Source of the DNA: Finegoldia magna_J
GTDB taxonomy: Bacteria; Bacillota; Clostridia; Tissierellales; Peptoniphilaceae
Assembly (NCBI RefSeq): GCF_002243175.1
Contig: NZ_NDYF01000010.1
Span: forward strand, 1 to 64,000
Length of the DNA stretch: 64,000 nucleotides
Direction: 5' to 3'
The position numbers and the translations under genes were made by a program. How positions within the stretch are numbered: position 1 is the first letter of the stretch; each line of letters opens with the position of its first letter. Of the stretch, positions 36,144 through 45,580 are shown piece after piece. Under the pieces are notes generated by a model. It was not told the origin of the DNA and searched no databases. It worked only from the letters and a program-made list of their open reading frames with translations.

Positions 36144-36860
36144 CTAATAACATATAAATAATGCACGTTGTGTATAATCCTCTAGAGATTTTCCTGTATC
36201 AAAATCTATTATTTTTACAGCATTAAATCCACTATTGTACAACATAAATCTTATTGCGTCCAGGCTATAAACTTTTTCTGTTTGAGTTTCCCTAATTCTT
36301 TGATAAGAATTATCTTCATTTTTTACAAAAAAATCAATATAAAAATCTATCAAGTTATCTTCTTCGTAATATTGATTAACCCAAGTATAAAAAATATCAT
36401 CATATTCATACACAAAGTGATTATTACCCATAACTTCTATTAGCTTATAAGGAGTGTTTACATCAAACATAAACACTCCTTTACAATTTTCATTAATATT
36501 TGAGAACAAATTCTGTAGTTTTTCTGAGTCTAGAATATAATTTATTGTATCTAGAGTAGAAAAAATAAAATCATAATTTTCTGTTAATTGTAATTGACGC
36601 AAATCTTCATTAATCAAAGTTATATTATGAAATTTATCTGCACAAATTTCTAACATATCTTTACTAAGATCTACTCCAGTATAATTAATTGAAGAGTTAT
36701 AGAAGTATTTTGTCATATTTCCACTACCAATACCTAACTCGAGAATGGATTTTGGTTTTATGGCTAATCTTATTAATTCTTTTTTGATAACATCAGAATA
36801 TTTTTCGTAATCAATATCAAAAGTCAATTTATCGTAAATATATGCAAATTCTTTATACAT
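36144..36860 (-). CDS. Class I SAM-dependent methyltransferase, substrate unknown
   Basis: The gene encodes 238 residues with a Rossmann-type SAM site ILELGIGSGNMTKYF (about residues 38-52) and the acidic loop TGVDLSKDML. The opening MYKEFAYIYDKLTFDIDYEKYSD is common in a clostridial methyltransferase family of unknown substrate; it resembles YqeM-like proteins. It overlaps hpt by 8 bases and ends the long valS-side run. No specific function should be assigned. Confidence 0.8.
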   Translation of the reverse strand: MYKEFAYIYDKLTFDIDYEKYSDVIKKELIRLAIKPKSILELGIGSGNMTKYFYNSSINYTGVDLSKDMLEICADKFHNITLINEDLRQLQLTENYDFIFSTLDTINYILDSEKLQNLFSNINENCKGVFMFDVNTPYKLIEVMGNNHFVYEYDDIFYTWVNQYYEEDNLIDFYIDFFVKNEDNSYQRIRETQTEKVYSLDAIRFMLYNSGFNAVKIIDFDTGKSLEDYTQRALFICY

Positions 36861-37374
36861 CTTTATTCCAAATAAAAATATAAGGTATATTTCGGTATGA
36901 TGATTTATAGTTCAGACCATATCCAACTATAAAGACATCATCGATTTCAAAACCAACATAATCAGCGTTATATTCAACTTGTCTTCTGCTTGGCTTATCA
37001 AGCAACACACATGTTTTAACACTTTTTGGATTTTTTTGTTTAATATATTCCAAAGTATTTACAATTGTATTTCCAGAATCAATAATGTCATCAACTATTA
37101 ACACATCATAGTTTTCTAAATTTTCTCTTACATCAGTAAGAATTTTTACTTTACCTGTTGATTTTTCAGCGTCTTCATAAGAAGATGTAGTCATAAAATC
37201 AATACAAATTGGAATATCTATTTGTCTAACCAAATCAGACATGAACATAAAACTTCCTCTAAGAAGAGATACTACACATAAATTTTTATCTTTGTAATCT
37301 TTGGTAATTTGAGCACCTAATTCTTTAACTTTTTCTTTAATTTGTTGTTCACTTAATAATATTTCTTCTTTCAT
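36853..37374 (-). CDS. hpt: Hypoxanthine phosphoribosyltransferase
   Basis: This 173-residue purine-salvage enzyme makes IMP or GMP from hypoxanthine or guanine and PRPP. The PRPP loop VLIVDDIIDSGNT (about residues 94-106) and the early VSLLRGSFMFMSDL motif identify it. Two ATG codons are adjacent; the second (37374) is better spaced from the AGGGG ribosome site, the first (37377) would add one Met. It follows the small membrane-type ORF and overlaps the methyltransferase gene by 8 bases. Confidence 0.94.
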   Translation of the reverse strand: MKEEILLSEQQIKEKVKELGAQITKDYKDKNLCVVSLLRGSFMFMSDLVRQIDIPICIDFMTTSSYEDAEKSTGKVKILTDVRENLENYDVLIVDDIIDSGNTIVNTLEYIKQKNPKSVKTCVLLDKPSRRQVEYNADYVGFEIDDVFIVGYGLNYKSSYRNIPYIFIWNKDV

Positions 37375-37410
37375 CATTCACCCCTGTATTAGAATTAATT
37401 ACATCCTCAT

Positions 37411-37518
37411 CTATCTTTTTTCGATCTTCTTTAATGATACTAAAATTTTATTTAAAGTATATTGTACGCTGATCAAAACCATAATCAAAACAAAATCAAA
37501 TATGATTTCGAATTTCAT
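37411..37518 (-). CDS. Small putative membrane protein, 35 residues, between valS and hpt
   Basis: I do not recognise this protein. The frame starts at an ATG that shares one base with the valS stop (TAATG, 37520-37516) and runs 35 codons to TAG. An AAGGA site lies about 9 bases before the ATG. The product begins MKFEIIFDFVLIMVLISV: a hydrophobic span (about residues 5-22), then a basic tail ending KKIEKR, which looks like a single-pass membrane peptide with inside-positive end. The same one-base overlap couples four other gene pairs here. It fills most of an otherwise empty 143-base gap. No function is proposed. Confidence 0.55.
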   Translation of the reverse strand: MKFEIIFDFVLIMVLISVQYTLNKILVSLKKIEKR

Positions 37519-40136
37519 TACATATTTTCCTTAATAGAGCTAATTGAATTATTAATATCGTCGATTAAATGTGAATATTTTTTGACTTTTTCTTTTTCTT
37601 TTTCTACAAGAGCTTCAGGAGCACCTTTTAAGAATCCTTCATTTTTTAGTTTTGATTCTGCTCTCTTTAATTCCGATTTAGCAGTATTTAATTCTTTTTC
37701 TAGTCTTTCCAGTTCTTTAGAATAATCGATTAAATCATTCAAAGGAATAATAATTTTATAAGAATCTTTAACAATTACTATATTATTATCTTCTGATATA
37801 TCTTCGTTAACCTTATATTCGTTAATAGAAACACTTGATCTAAATAGTGACTCTAGTTGTTTAAAATCTTCTTCCAAGTTTTTATCAGAAGTCAATATAT
37901 ATACATCAGATTGCTTTTTAGGTGCAATATTCATTTCTTGTCTAGAATTTCTAATACTAATTACAGATTCAACTAACTTGTCAATAATTTGTTCTTCGTT
38001 TTTATATGACTTTGTTTCAGAATATTTTGGCCATGTTTCATTAATCAACATATCATTTTTATTAGGAAGATAGCTATAAATTTCTTCTGTGATATATGGC
38101 ATGAATGGATGTAATAATTTTATTACATTAGTCAATGTATAAATCAAAACTGAGATTGCAGATTCTTTTAAATTAGAATCATCTCCATAAAGTCTTGGTT
38201 TAACTAGTTCAATGTACCAATCGCAGAATACATTCCAAGTAAAATCATATATTTTTTCAGCTGCGATGCCAATTTCGTATTTATTTAAATTTGTAGATAC
38301 TTCATCAATTACATCATTTAAGCTAGATATAATCCACTTGTCTTCAATTTGTAATTCGACATCATCTATATTTTTGACATCATTATCTACATTCATGAAA
38401 ACAAATCTGGATGCGTTCCATAATTTATTACAGAAATTTCTATTAGCTTCTACTTTTTCCATGTAGAATCTTGAATCATTTCCAGGAGTGTTACCGGTAA
38501 TTAATGCAAATCTTAAAGCATCCGCTCCGTATTGATCGATAACTTCTATCGGATCAATACCATTTCCCAAAGATTTTGACATTTTTCTTCCTTGAGAGTC
38601 TTTAACTAATCCTGTCAAGTAGACATCTTTGAAAGGAACTTCTCCCAAATTATAAAGTGAAGAGAATACCATCCTAATTACCCAGAAAAAAATAATATCG
38701 TATCCTGTTACTAACACATTTGTAGGGAAGAAATATTTCAAATCTTCTGTTTCGTTTGGCCAACCTAATGTTGAAAATGGCCATAAAGCAGATGAGAACC
38801 ATGTATCCAAAGTATCTGGATCTTGAGTGTATTTTTCAGGATCTGGATTTTTTCTTGCAACTACAACTTCACCAGTTTCATTATGATAATAAACTGGAAG
38901 TCTGTGTCCCCACCATAATTGACGAGAAATACACCAATCTTTTATGTTTTCTAACCAATTTACATAAACTTTTTCAAATCTTTTTGGAATAAATATAATT
39001 TCTTCATTTTTATAAGCGTCTAAAGCTAATTTTGCTAGTTTATCCATCTTGACAAACCATTGTTTACTGATTAATGGTTCGACAGTCGTATGACATCTTT
39101 CACAATGACCTACAGCATGTTCGTGTTCTTTTACTGAATCTAATTGTCCGATTTGTTCCAAATCTTCGATAATTAATTTTCTTGCTTCATATCTGTCTAA
39201 TCCAGAATATTTTCCATATCCTTCAACAATTTTTGCGTTCTCATCAATTACGATGCATTGTCCTAAATCATGTCTTGCACCTACTTCAAAGTCATTAGGA
39301 TCATGTGAAGGAGTTATCTTAACTATTCCAGTTCCAAATCCCATATCAACATAGCTATCAGCAATAACTTTAATTTCTCTATTAACCAATGGTAATATCA
39401 AAGTTTTTCCAACGATATCAGTGTATCTTTCATCATCTGGATTAACAGCAACTGCCAAATCACCTAATAATGTTTCCGGTCTAGTAGTAGCAATTACAAT
39501 GTAATCATCAGAGTCTTTAAATTTATATCTAATATTCCAAAAATGTCCCGATTCATCTTCGTGAACTACTTCTATATCACTTATTGCAGTATGACAATTT
39601 GGACACCAATTTACAATTCTATCTCCTTGGTAAATCAAATCATCATTGTACATTTTTATGAACACTTCTTCTACTGCTTCTGTTAAATTGTCATCAAGAG
39701 TAAAAGCTTCCCTACTCCAATCACAAGATACACCTAATTTTTTTAATTGATTTTTGATATTTCCACCGTATTCACGTGTCCAGTCCCAAGATGCTTTCAA
39801 AAATCCATCTCTACCTAAAGATTCTTTTGATTTCCCTTCTTCTTTTAATTTACTTACAACTTTTGCTTCTGTTGCAATACTAGCATGGTCTGTCCCTGGA
39901 ACCCAAAGAGCACTATATCCATCCATTCTATTTTTTCTAATTAAAATATCTTGTATAGTGTTATTTAACGCATGACCAAGGTGTAAATTCCCAGTTACAT
40001 TTGGTGGTGGCATTACGATTGTAAATGGTTTTTTATCTTTATCAATAACGCCTTTGAAGTAACCTTCATTTTCCCAAATTTTATATATTTTATCTTCAAA
40101 TTCTTTTGGATTGTAATTTTTTTCTAAATTCTTCAT
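37518..40136 (-). CDS. valS: Valyl-tRNA synthetase
   Basis: The gene encodes an 872-residue class I synthetase. The HIGH-type motif is PNVTGNLHLGHAL (about residues 45-57) and the KMSKS loop is GRKMSKSLGNG (about 520-530). The editing domain (about 190-340) and anticodon domain are present, and the C-terminal coiled-coil arm typical of ValRS occupies about the last 65 residues. No T-box leader was found: only 14 bases separate it from the upstream gene, so it is probably controlled as part of the relA-dtd run. Confidence 0.97.
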   Translation of the reverse strand: MKNLEKNYNPKEFEDKIYKIWENEGYFKGVIDKDKKPFTIVMPPPNVTGNLHLGHALNNTIQDILIRKNRMDGYSALWVPGTDHASIATEAKVVSKLKEEGKSKESLGRDGFLKASWDWTREYGGNIKNQLKKLGVSCDWSREAFTLDDNLTEAVEEVFIKMYNDDLIYQGDRIVNWCPNCHTAISDIEVVHEDESGHFWNIRYKFKDSDDYIVIATTRPETLLGDLAVAVNPDDERYTDIVGKTLILPLVNREIKVIADSYVDMGFGTGIVKITPSHDPNDFEVGARHDLGQCIVIDENAKIVEGYGKYSGLDRYEARKLIIEDLEQIGQLDSVKEHEHAVGHCERCHTTVEPLISKQWFVKMDKLAKLALDAYKNEEIIFIPKRFEKVYVNWLENIKDWCISRQLWWGHRLPVYYHNETGEVVVARKNPDPEKYTQDPDTLDTWFSSALWPFSTLGWPNETEDLKYFFPTNVLVTGYDIIFFWVIRMVFSSLYNLGEVPFKDVYLTGLVKDSQGRKMSKSLGNGIDPIEVIDQYGADALRFALITGNTPGNDSRFYMEKVEANRNFCNKLWNASRFVFMNVDNDVKNIDDVELQIEDKWIISSLNDVIDEVSTNLNKYEIGIAAEKIYDFTWNVFCDWYIELVKPRLYGDDSNLKESAISVLIYTLTNVIKLLHPFMPYITEEIYSYLPNKNDMLINETWPKYSETKSYKNEEQIIDKLVESVISIRNSRQEMNIAPKKQSDVYILTSDKNLEEDFKQLESLFRSSVSINEYKVNEDISEDNNIVIVKDSYKIIIPLNDLIDYSKELERLEKELNTAKSELKRAESKLKNEGFLKGAPEALVEKEKEKVKKYSHLIDDINNSISSIKENM

Positions 40137-40150
40137 AATTCTCCTAAATT

Positions 40151-40759
40151 TTATTTAAAATATGGATTGTATTTCTTTTCATCACCCATATTGGTTTCTG
40201 GGCCGTGTCCAGGATAAACTTTTATATCATTATTTAAAAGCTTTAACTTTTCAACACTGTTTTTTATACCTTCAAAACTTGCAGTCGGTAAATCGTATCT
40301 ACCTATTGAATTCTTGAACAACATATCTCCTGAAAACATTACGTCTTTGTAAATATAGCAGCTAGAACCATAAGTATGCCCTGGAGTTTCTAGGACTGAT
40401 ATTTTAGAATCATTAAACTCAATCGTATCTCCTTCTTTTACATAATGATCTGCAATTAAAGTAATTGGATTACCAACTTTTCTTGTATAATTTTTTTCAG
40501 GATCTTCAAGTAAATCTTTCTCTTTTTCTGGAGCATAAATAACAGTATTTAGCTTATTTTTTAATTCTTCAGCTGCAAATATATGATCAAAATGGCCATG
40601 TGTAATTAATATAAATTGTATTTCTAAATTACGATTTTTGATATATTCACAAATATCATCAGCTTGTGCACCTGGATCCACAACAAAACATTTATTATCT
40701 TCCGATAAAATGTACATGTTTTCTCCATATTTTGTAGTAACTATTTTGTCTATTGTCAT
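40151..40759 (-). CDS. MBL-fold metallohydrolase (glyoxalase II-like)
   Basis: This 202-residue protein has the metallo-beta-lactamase fold: HGHFDHI (about residues 54-60), a later metal His in TPGHTYGS, the bridging Asp in FSGDMLFKNSIGR, and the last His in YPGHGPET. It matches the YcbL/hydroxyacylglutathione-hydrolase-like family common next to dtd and relA in Clostridia. The true substrate is unknown. Its ATG shares one base with the dtd stop. Confidence 0.88.
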   Translation of the reverse strand: MTIDKIVTTKYGENMYILSEDNKCFVVDPGAQADDICEYIKNRNLEIQFILITHGHFDHIFAAEELKNKLNTVIYAPEKEKDLLEDPEKNYTRKVGNPITLIADHYVKEGDTIEFNDSKISVLETPGHTYGSSCYIYKDVMFSGDMLFKNSIGRYDLPTASFEGIKNSVEKLKLLNNDIKVYPGHGPETNMGDEKKYNPYFK

Positions 40760-41205
40760 TATTCACTCCTACTATCTATAATTATCGTAACTGGTCCATC
40801 ATTTGTAAGCGATACCTTCATATCAGCTCCAAATTCACCAGTTTGAAAAGGTACATTTTCTTTTTTTAACTTCTCAATAAACTTTTCGTATAAATCTCTG
40901 GCAAATTCACCTTTGGCACATTTATCAAATGATGGTCTATTCCCTTTTCTAGTACTTGCATACAGTGTAAACTGAGAGACCAGTAAAATTTCATAATTTA
41001 AATCTTTGATTGAAAGATTAAGCTTATCGTCATTATCAGAAAATATTCTTAAATTAACAAGTTTTCTGATGCAATAATCAATATCCTGTTCATTATCTTC
41101 TCTATGAATTCCTAGTAGTACTAAAAAACCATCTTTAATTTCACTTTTTGTTATACCATCTATATCCACTTTTGCTTTATTAACTCTTTGAACTAATAAT
41201 TTCAT
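40759..41205 (-). CDS. dtd: D-aminoacyl-tRNA deacylase
   Basis: This 148-residue enzyme hydrolyses D-aminoacyl-tRNAs and mischarged Gly-tRNA. Both cross-subunit motifs are visible: SQFTLYA (about residues 77-83) and NDGPVTI (about 136-142). Length is standard. It is coupled at both ends by one-base overlaps, with relA upstream and the MBL gene downstream. Confidence 0.96.
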   Translation of the reverse strand: MKLLVQRVNKAKVDIDGITKSEIKDGFLVLLGIHREDNEQDIDYCIRKLVNLRIFSDNDDKLNLSIKDLNYEILLVSQFTLYASTRKGNRPSFDKCAKGEFARDLYEKFIEKLKKENVPFQTGEFGADMKVSLTNDGPVTIIIDSRSE

Positions 41206-43376
41206 TATGAATTCACCCTAAAAACGTCAATAGTTCCTTTAATATTTTTAATTCTAGCAATTACTGTATCGATTTGAGAACTAGAGCTGATTTCTAATAT
41301 TATATTAATCGTTACCGTTTTATCTTTATTTGTTCTTGTATTAAATGTTTTAATGTTTAATTTACATTCACTTATAACTTTAGTTATATCAGCAAGATAA
41401 CCGACATTACTAAAAGATATTATTTGAAGTTCAACTTGATAATTATGATTGATTAAATTACTTCCCCATCTAACTGTGATTAATCTATCTTTGTCATTGA
41501 CAGATTTTACATTGGAACAATCTCTTCTATGAACACTAATTCCTCTACCTCTAGTAATGTATCCGACTATTTCGTCACCAGGAATTGGGTTGCAACATTT
41601 AGCAAGTTTTATCTCTACATTGTCAATTCCATCAATTACTACTCCACTTTCTTTTGGCTCTTCATTAACAAAATCGACATGATTTGGTTTATTGACAACT
41701 TGGTCTGTTTCATAATAGTCTTTGTGATATTCCTTTAGCTTAGGAATAATTTGTGTAACCCTTGTAGAACCATAACCAATAGCTGCGTACAAATCATCAA
41801 TAGATGAAAAACTCAATTTACTTGCAATTTCTTCAAGCCATTCTCTTTTTAGTAATTCGTTGAAACTATAGCCAATTTTTGCAACTTCTTTTTCAAGCAT
41901 ATCTCTTCCAGAAACAATATTTTCAGTTCTTTGTTCTTTTTTAAACCACTGTTTGATTTTTGTTTTTGCTTGAGAAGATTTTACGATTTTAAGCCAGTCT
42001 TTTGAAGGGCCTGAATTTGGGTTTGTAAGGATTTCAACCACATTTCCTGTTTTTAATTTGTATGTTAAAGGTACAATTTTTCCGTCTACATTTGCACCAA
42101 CACATTTGTTTCCTACTGCAGAGTGAACTTTATAAGCAAAATCAATCGGTGTTGAACCAGATGGCAAATCCATTACATCGCCTTTTGGTGAGTAAACAAA
42201 AACTTCATCATTGGCAAATTCTTCTTTGAATAAATCCATGAATTCTTTTGAATCAGTATAATCTTTTTGCCAATCCATGATTTCTCTAAGCCATGCTAAT
42301 TTGCTATCATATTTCGATTTTTTATTAGTTGTGCCTTCCTTGTACTTCCAATGCGCAGCGATACCATATTCAGAAGTTTTATGCATTTCCCAAGTTCTTA
42401 TTTGTATCTCATAAGTTCTTCCGTCATGAGCTAATATTGTAGTGTGTAAAGATTGGTACATATTAGGTTTTGGAGTTGCAATATAATCTTTGAAAGTATT
42501 AGGTATTGGCCTGAAAAATCTATGAGCAATTCCCAAAACATCATAGCATTCACTTTCTTTGTTGACTATAACTCTGATGGCTGATAAATCTTTGATTTCT
42601 TCAAAAGCCAAATGTTTTTTGTACATTTTTTTATATATTGAAAAAACACTTTTTGGTCTTCCAAAAATCTCTGCTTTTATATTATATTTTTCAAGTTCAT
42701 CTTGGAATTGTCTTATAATGTTTTGTATTTGGAATTCTCTTTGTTGTCTAGTTTCGTTTATTTTATTTACAATATCTTGGTAAATATTTGGTTCCAAATA
42801 CTTTAAGCTTAAATCTTCTAATTCCCATTTAATTGTAGACATACCAAGTCTATGAGCAAGTGGTGCATAAATTTCTAAAACTTCATTGGCTTTTTCAATC
42901 TGTTTTTCACGAGTCATATATTCAAGAGTTCTCATATTGTGAAGTCTGTCAGACAATTTGATTATTATAACTCTGATGTCTTTGGCCATTGCCAATATCA
43001 TTTTCTTTAAATTTTCTGCTTGATTATCTTTTTTTGTTTTAAATTTAATTTGTTTTAATTTTGTAACACCATCGACCAGGTCAGCTATTTCTTTACTAAA
43101 CAAATATTCTAAATCTTCGTAAGTAATTTCTGTATCCTCTACGACATCATGAAATAGTCCTGCTATGATAGTTGCATCATCCATATTCAAAGAAGCCAAA
43201 ATTTTTGCTACAGCCATTGGATGAATTGCATAAGGCTCACCAGAATTTCTAAACTGTCCCTCATGAGCTCTAACCATGTAGCCATATGCTCTAGTTATCT
43301 CATCTACATCAGTATTTGGATTATACGATTTTATAGATTTTATCAAACTTTGTAAATCCGATTGTTCATAATGCAT
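41205..43376 (-). CDS. relA: Bifunctional (p)ppGpp synthetase/hydrolase RelA/SpoT
   Basis: The gene encodes a 723-residue long Rel protein. The N-terminal hydrolase has HEGQFRNSGEPYAIHP and the HD motif FHDVVEDTEIT. The synthetase domain has IFGRPKSVFSIYKKM, DLSAIRVIV and YIATPKPNMYQSLHTT. The TGS domain starts VFVYSPKGDVMDLPSGSTPIDFAY. A zinc-finger-like region has CCNPIPGDEIVGY, and a C-terminal ACT domain ends the protein. Intact HD residues argue for both activities. It has its own promoter 32-61 bases upstream and leads the dtd-MBL-valS genes. Confidence 0.96.
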   Translation of the reverse strand: MHYEQSDLQSLIKSIKSYNPNTDVDEITRAYGYMVRAHEGQFRNSGEPYAIHPMAVAKILASLNMDDATIIAGLFHDVVEDTEITYEDLEYLFSKEIADLVDGVTKLKQIKFKTKKDNQAENLKKMILAMAKDIRVIIIKLSDRLHNMRTLEYMTREKQIEKANEVLEIYAPLAHRLGMSTIKWELEDLSLKYLEPNIYQDIVNKINETRQQREFQIQNIIRQFQDELEKYNIKAEIFGRPKSVFSIYKKMYKKHLAFEEIKDLSAIRVIVNKESECYDVLGIAHRFFRPIPNTFKDYIATPKPNMYQSLHTTILAHDGRTYEIQIRTWEMHKTSEYGIAAHWKYKEGTTNKKSKYDSKLAWLREIMDWQKDYTDSKEFMDLFKEEFANDEVFVYSPKGDVMDLPSGSTPIDFAYKVHSAVGNKCVGANVDGKIVPLTYKLKTGNVVEILTNPNSGPSKDWLKIVKSSQAKTKIKQWFKKEQRTENIVSGRDMLEKEVAKIGYSFNELLKREWLEEIASKLSFSSIDDLYAAIGYGSTRVTQIIPKLKEYHKDYYETDQVVNKPNHVDFVNEEPKESGVVIDGIDNVEIKLAKCCNPIPGDEIVGYITRGRGISVHRRDCSNVKSVNDKDRLITVRWGSNLINHNYQVELQIISFSNVGYLADITKVISECKLNIKTFNTRTNKDKTVTINIILEISSSSQIDTVIARIKNIKGTIDVFRVNS

Positions 43377-43407
43377 AAAGCTACCTCCTAATAATTAATT
43401 TGTTATA

Positions 43408-43437
43408 ATTATACCATAACATGAGCATTATTGTTAA
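43408..43437 (-). promoter_or_regulatory. Promoter of relA and downstream genes
   Basis: On the minus strand TTAACA (43437-43432) and TATAAT (43413-43408) are spaced by 18 bases. They lie in the 64-base gap after recJ, which has no obvious terminator. Confidence 0.55.
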
Positions 43438-43440
43438 CAT

Positions 43441-45183
43441 TTATCTTAAATCAATTAAATTTAATTGAATATTCTTAACATTATTAAAATCATTTATTTC
43501 AGGATAGTATATAATATCGATTTTTGCATTACAAGCAATACTATTTTCAAGTTGACTCATTACATTTTCACCGAATTTTTCTAATAAATAATTATATTTA
43601 TCTATAGCTTCTGAAAACAAAATTGCATCAATTGTTTTATTATTTTTGAGTAACTTCAACTTCAAAACATTCTTATTTTTTCCTATGATCTTTGCAAAAA
43701 TAATTTCCAAGTCTCTATCTCCCAAAATGGGTCTAGGGTTAGCTTTTCCAAATGGACGCAAACGATCGATTTCTTCAATCAAATCAAAATCTATCTTGTT
43801 GGCAAAAAAACTTGAATCAATCAGAATTTTTTTTACAAGATCTTCTTCTGTTAGTCTGCTATTTTGATTAACTTTAGTCCTAAACTCATCTAATTTATCC
43901 TCTTCAATTGATAATCCACATGCCATAGGATGCCCACCAAATGATACAAACATTTCTCTAAACTCATCAAATTCTTTGAATATATCATACTCAGAAATAC
44001 TTCTTCCAGAGCCTTTTAGAACATTTTCATTTTCAGATTTTGTTAATATTAAAGTCGGTTTATTGTATTTTTCTTTGATTCTTCCAGCTATGATTCCACA
44101 GACACTTTCATGAATCCCTTCAACATTACAAATCAATATATCATCGTTTATAAGTCCTGTGTTTTCAATTATTTCAACAGCTTTATTAAATCCTTCTTCT
44201 GTTAGTTTTTTTCTTTTTTCATTGAGATCAACTAAGATTTTAGCGTAAGCTTCCACATTATCCATATTTTCATCACGAAATAGTTCAACGCCTAATTTTG
44301 CAGTATCTAATCTTCCAGCAGCATTGATACATGGACCAATTATAAATCCTAGACTGTAAACATTTACTCCATTTCTAATTCCAGTCATCTCAATTAAGCA
44401 TTTTAAACCGTAATTATCAGTATTATTAATTTCTTGTAATCCTTTAGTAACAAAATATCTGTTCTCGTCTTTTAAATCGACGATATCACAAACAGTTCCC
44501 ATTGCAACATATTGAAGTAAATTTTCACATTCTAACATGCCATATCCTTTTTTGACATTAATAGCCTGAATTAACTTATAACAAACCCCTGCGCCACATA
44601 AACTTTTAAATGGATACTTGCAAGATTGTTGCTGTGGGTTAATAACTGCGTCAGCATTTGGAATAATTTCTTTTCCATCATGTTTTATTGTTTGATGATG
44701 ATCCGTTACAATTATCTTTAATCCATTTTGTTTGGCATATTCACATTGTTCTATAGCGCTTATACCATTGTCACATGTTATTATCAAATCTATATTATCT
44801 TCGATACATTTGTCTATTATATTAAAAGAAATCCCATATCCATCAGTCATTCTATTAGGAATATCATAAGACAGTTTATCTGTAAAATATCCAAGACCAT
44901 CAAGTAAAGTCATCGTCGACGAATTTCCATCTTGATCATAATCTCCAACTATTCTTATGTTTTGATCATTTTCAATAGCATTTATAATTATATCTACTGC
45001 TCTATCCATATCTTTCATTAAAAAAGGATCATGATATGAATTTTCGGCATTTGGATTTAAAAAAATTTGGAAATCTGTTATGTTTCTATTTAATAAAATC
45101 TTTGCTATTAATGGATGAATATTATATCGTTGTGATACCTCGCTAAAATTATTGCCTCTATTATTTATTAACCATTTATTCAT
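43441..45183 (-). CDS. recJ: Single-stranded-DNA-specific exonuclease RecJ
   Basis: This 580-residue 5'-3' exonuclease belongs to the DHH family. Metal motifs are VGDYDQDGNSS (about residue 80), CDNGISA, the DHH in VTDHHQT, and GRLDTAKLG. The DHHA1 domain carries SFGGHPMACGLSIEE, and an OB-like C-terminal domain follows. The first motif reads DYDQDG where most RecJ proteins have DYDVDG; all metal-binding Asp residues remain. It lies downstream of the yajC terminator, so its promoter is unclear. Confidence 0.93.
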   Translation of the reverse strand: MNKWLINNRGNNFSEVSQRYNIHPLIAKILLNRNITDFQIFLNPNAENSYHDPFLMKDMDRAVDIIINAIENDQNIRIVGDYDQDGNSSTMTLLDGLGYFTDKLSYDIPNRMTDGYGISFNIIDKCIEDNIDLIITCDNGISAIEQCEYAKQNGLKIIVTDHHQTIKHDGKEIIPNADAVINPQQQSCKYPFKSLCGAGVCYKLIQAINVKKGYGMLECENLLQYVAMGTVCDIVDLKDENRYFVTKGLQEINNTDNYGLKCLIEMTGIRNGVNVYSLGFIIGPCINAAGRLDTAKLGVELFRDENMDNVEAYAKILVDLNEKRKKLTEEGFNKAVEIIENTGLINDDILICNVEGIHESVCGIIAGRIKEKYNKPTLILTKSENENVLKGSGRSISEYDIFKEFDEFREMFVSFGGHPMACGLSIEEDKLDEFRTKVNQNSRLTEEDLVKKILIDSSFFANKIDFDLIEEIDRLRPFGKANPRPILGDRDLEIIFAKIIGKNKNVLKLKLLKNNKTIDAILFSEAIDKYNYLLEKFGENVMSQLENSIACNAKIDIIYYPEINDFNNVKNIQLNLIDLR

Positions 45184-45195
45184 TCATTATCTCCA

Positions 45196-45243
45196 AATAA
45201 AAAATGGATTTATAGCTCAAATTTTAAGTTTGAGCTATAAATC
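45196..45243 (-). terminator. Strong terminator after yajC
   Basis: A perfect 15-bp stem, GATTTATAGCTCAAA (45207-45221) with TTTGAGCTATAAATC (45229-45243), has a 7-base loop. On the minus strand it is followed by CATTTTTTATTT. It begins 6 bases past the yajC stop and ends the ruvCAB-queA-tgt-yajC unit. Confidence 0.9.
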
Positions 45244-45248
45244 AATTT

Positions 45249-45557
45249 CTATTTTTCTTCATTATCTTCTTGTTTGTTTTCTGTTACTTTTGCTGCCTTT
45301 ACATTAGATGCAATAGCATTTTTAACAAATTCAAGTCTTGTTTTTTGTGATGCAGTTTCTAAAATAACACTATCATCAGTTACAGAAACTATTGTTCCTT
45401 TAACTCCACCAATTGTAATTACTTCGTCTCCAACTTTTATAGCGTTTCTCATATCCATTAATTGTTTTTGTTGTTTTTGTTGTGGACGAATCATTAAAAA
45501 ATACATTACAGCAAAAAGTGCAATCAAAGGCAATAATGATGCTAACATTTTTGGCAT
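45249..45557 (-). CDS. yajC: Preprotein translocase accessory protein YajC
   Basis: The gene encodes 102 residues: one N-terminal membrane helix (about 3-21) ending in the YFLMIRPQQKQQKQ signature. A conserved soluble domain, GDEVITIGGVKGTIVSVTDDSVILE, follows. YajC associates with SecDF; no secD or secF is adjacent here. It follows tgt by 23 bases, the usual clostridial order. Confidence 0.95.
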   Translation of the reverse strand: MPKMLASLLPLIALFAVMYFLMIRPQQKQQKQLMDMRNAIKVGDEVITIGGVKGTIVSVTDDSVILETASQKTRLEFVKNAIASNVKAAKVTENKQEDNEEK

Positions 45558-45580
45558 AATAATCCTCCTTAAATATTTAC

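Noticed and set aside
40137..40150. T-box riboswitch before valS
   Set aside because: Only 14 bases separate valS from the upstream gene, far too short for a T-box leader.
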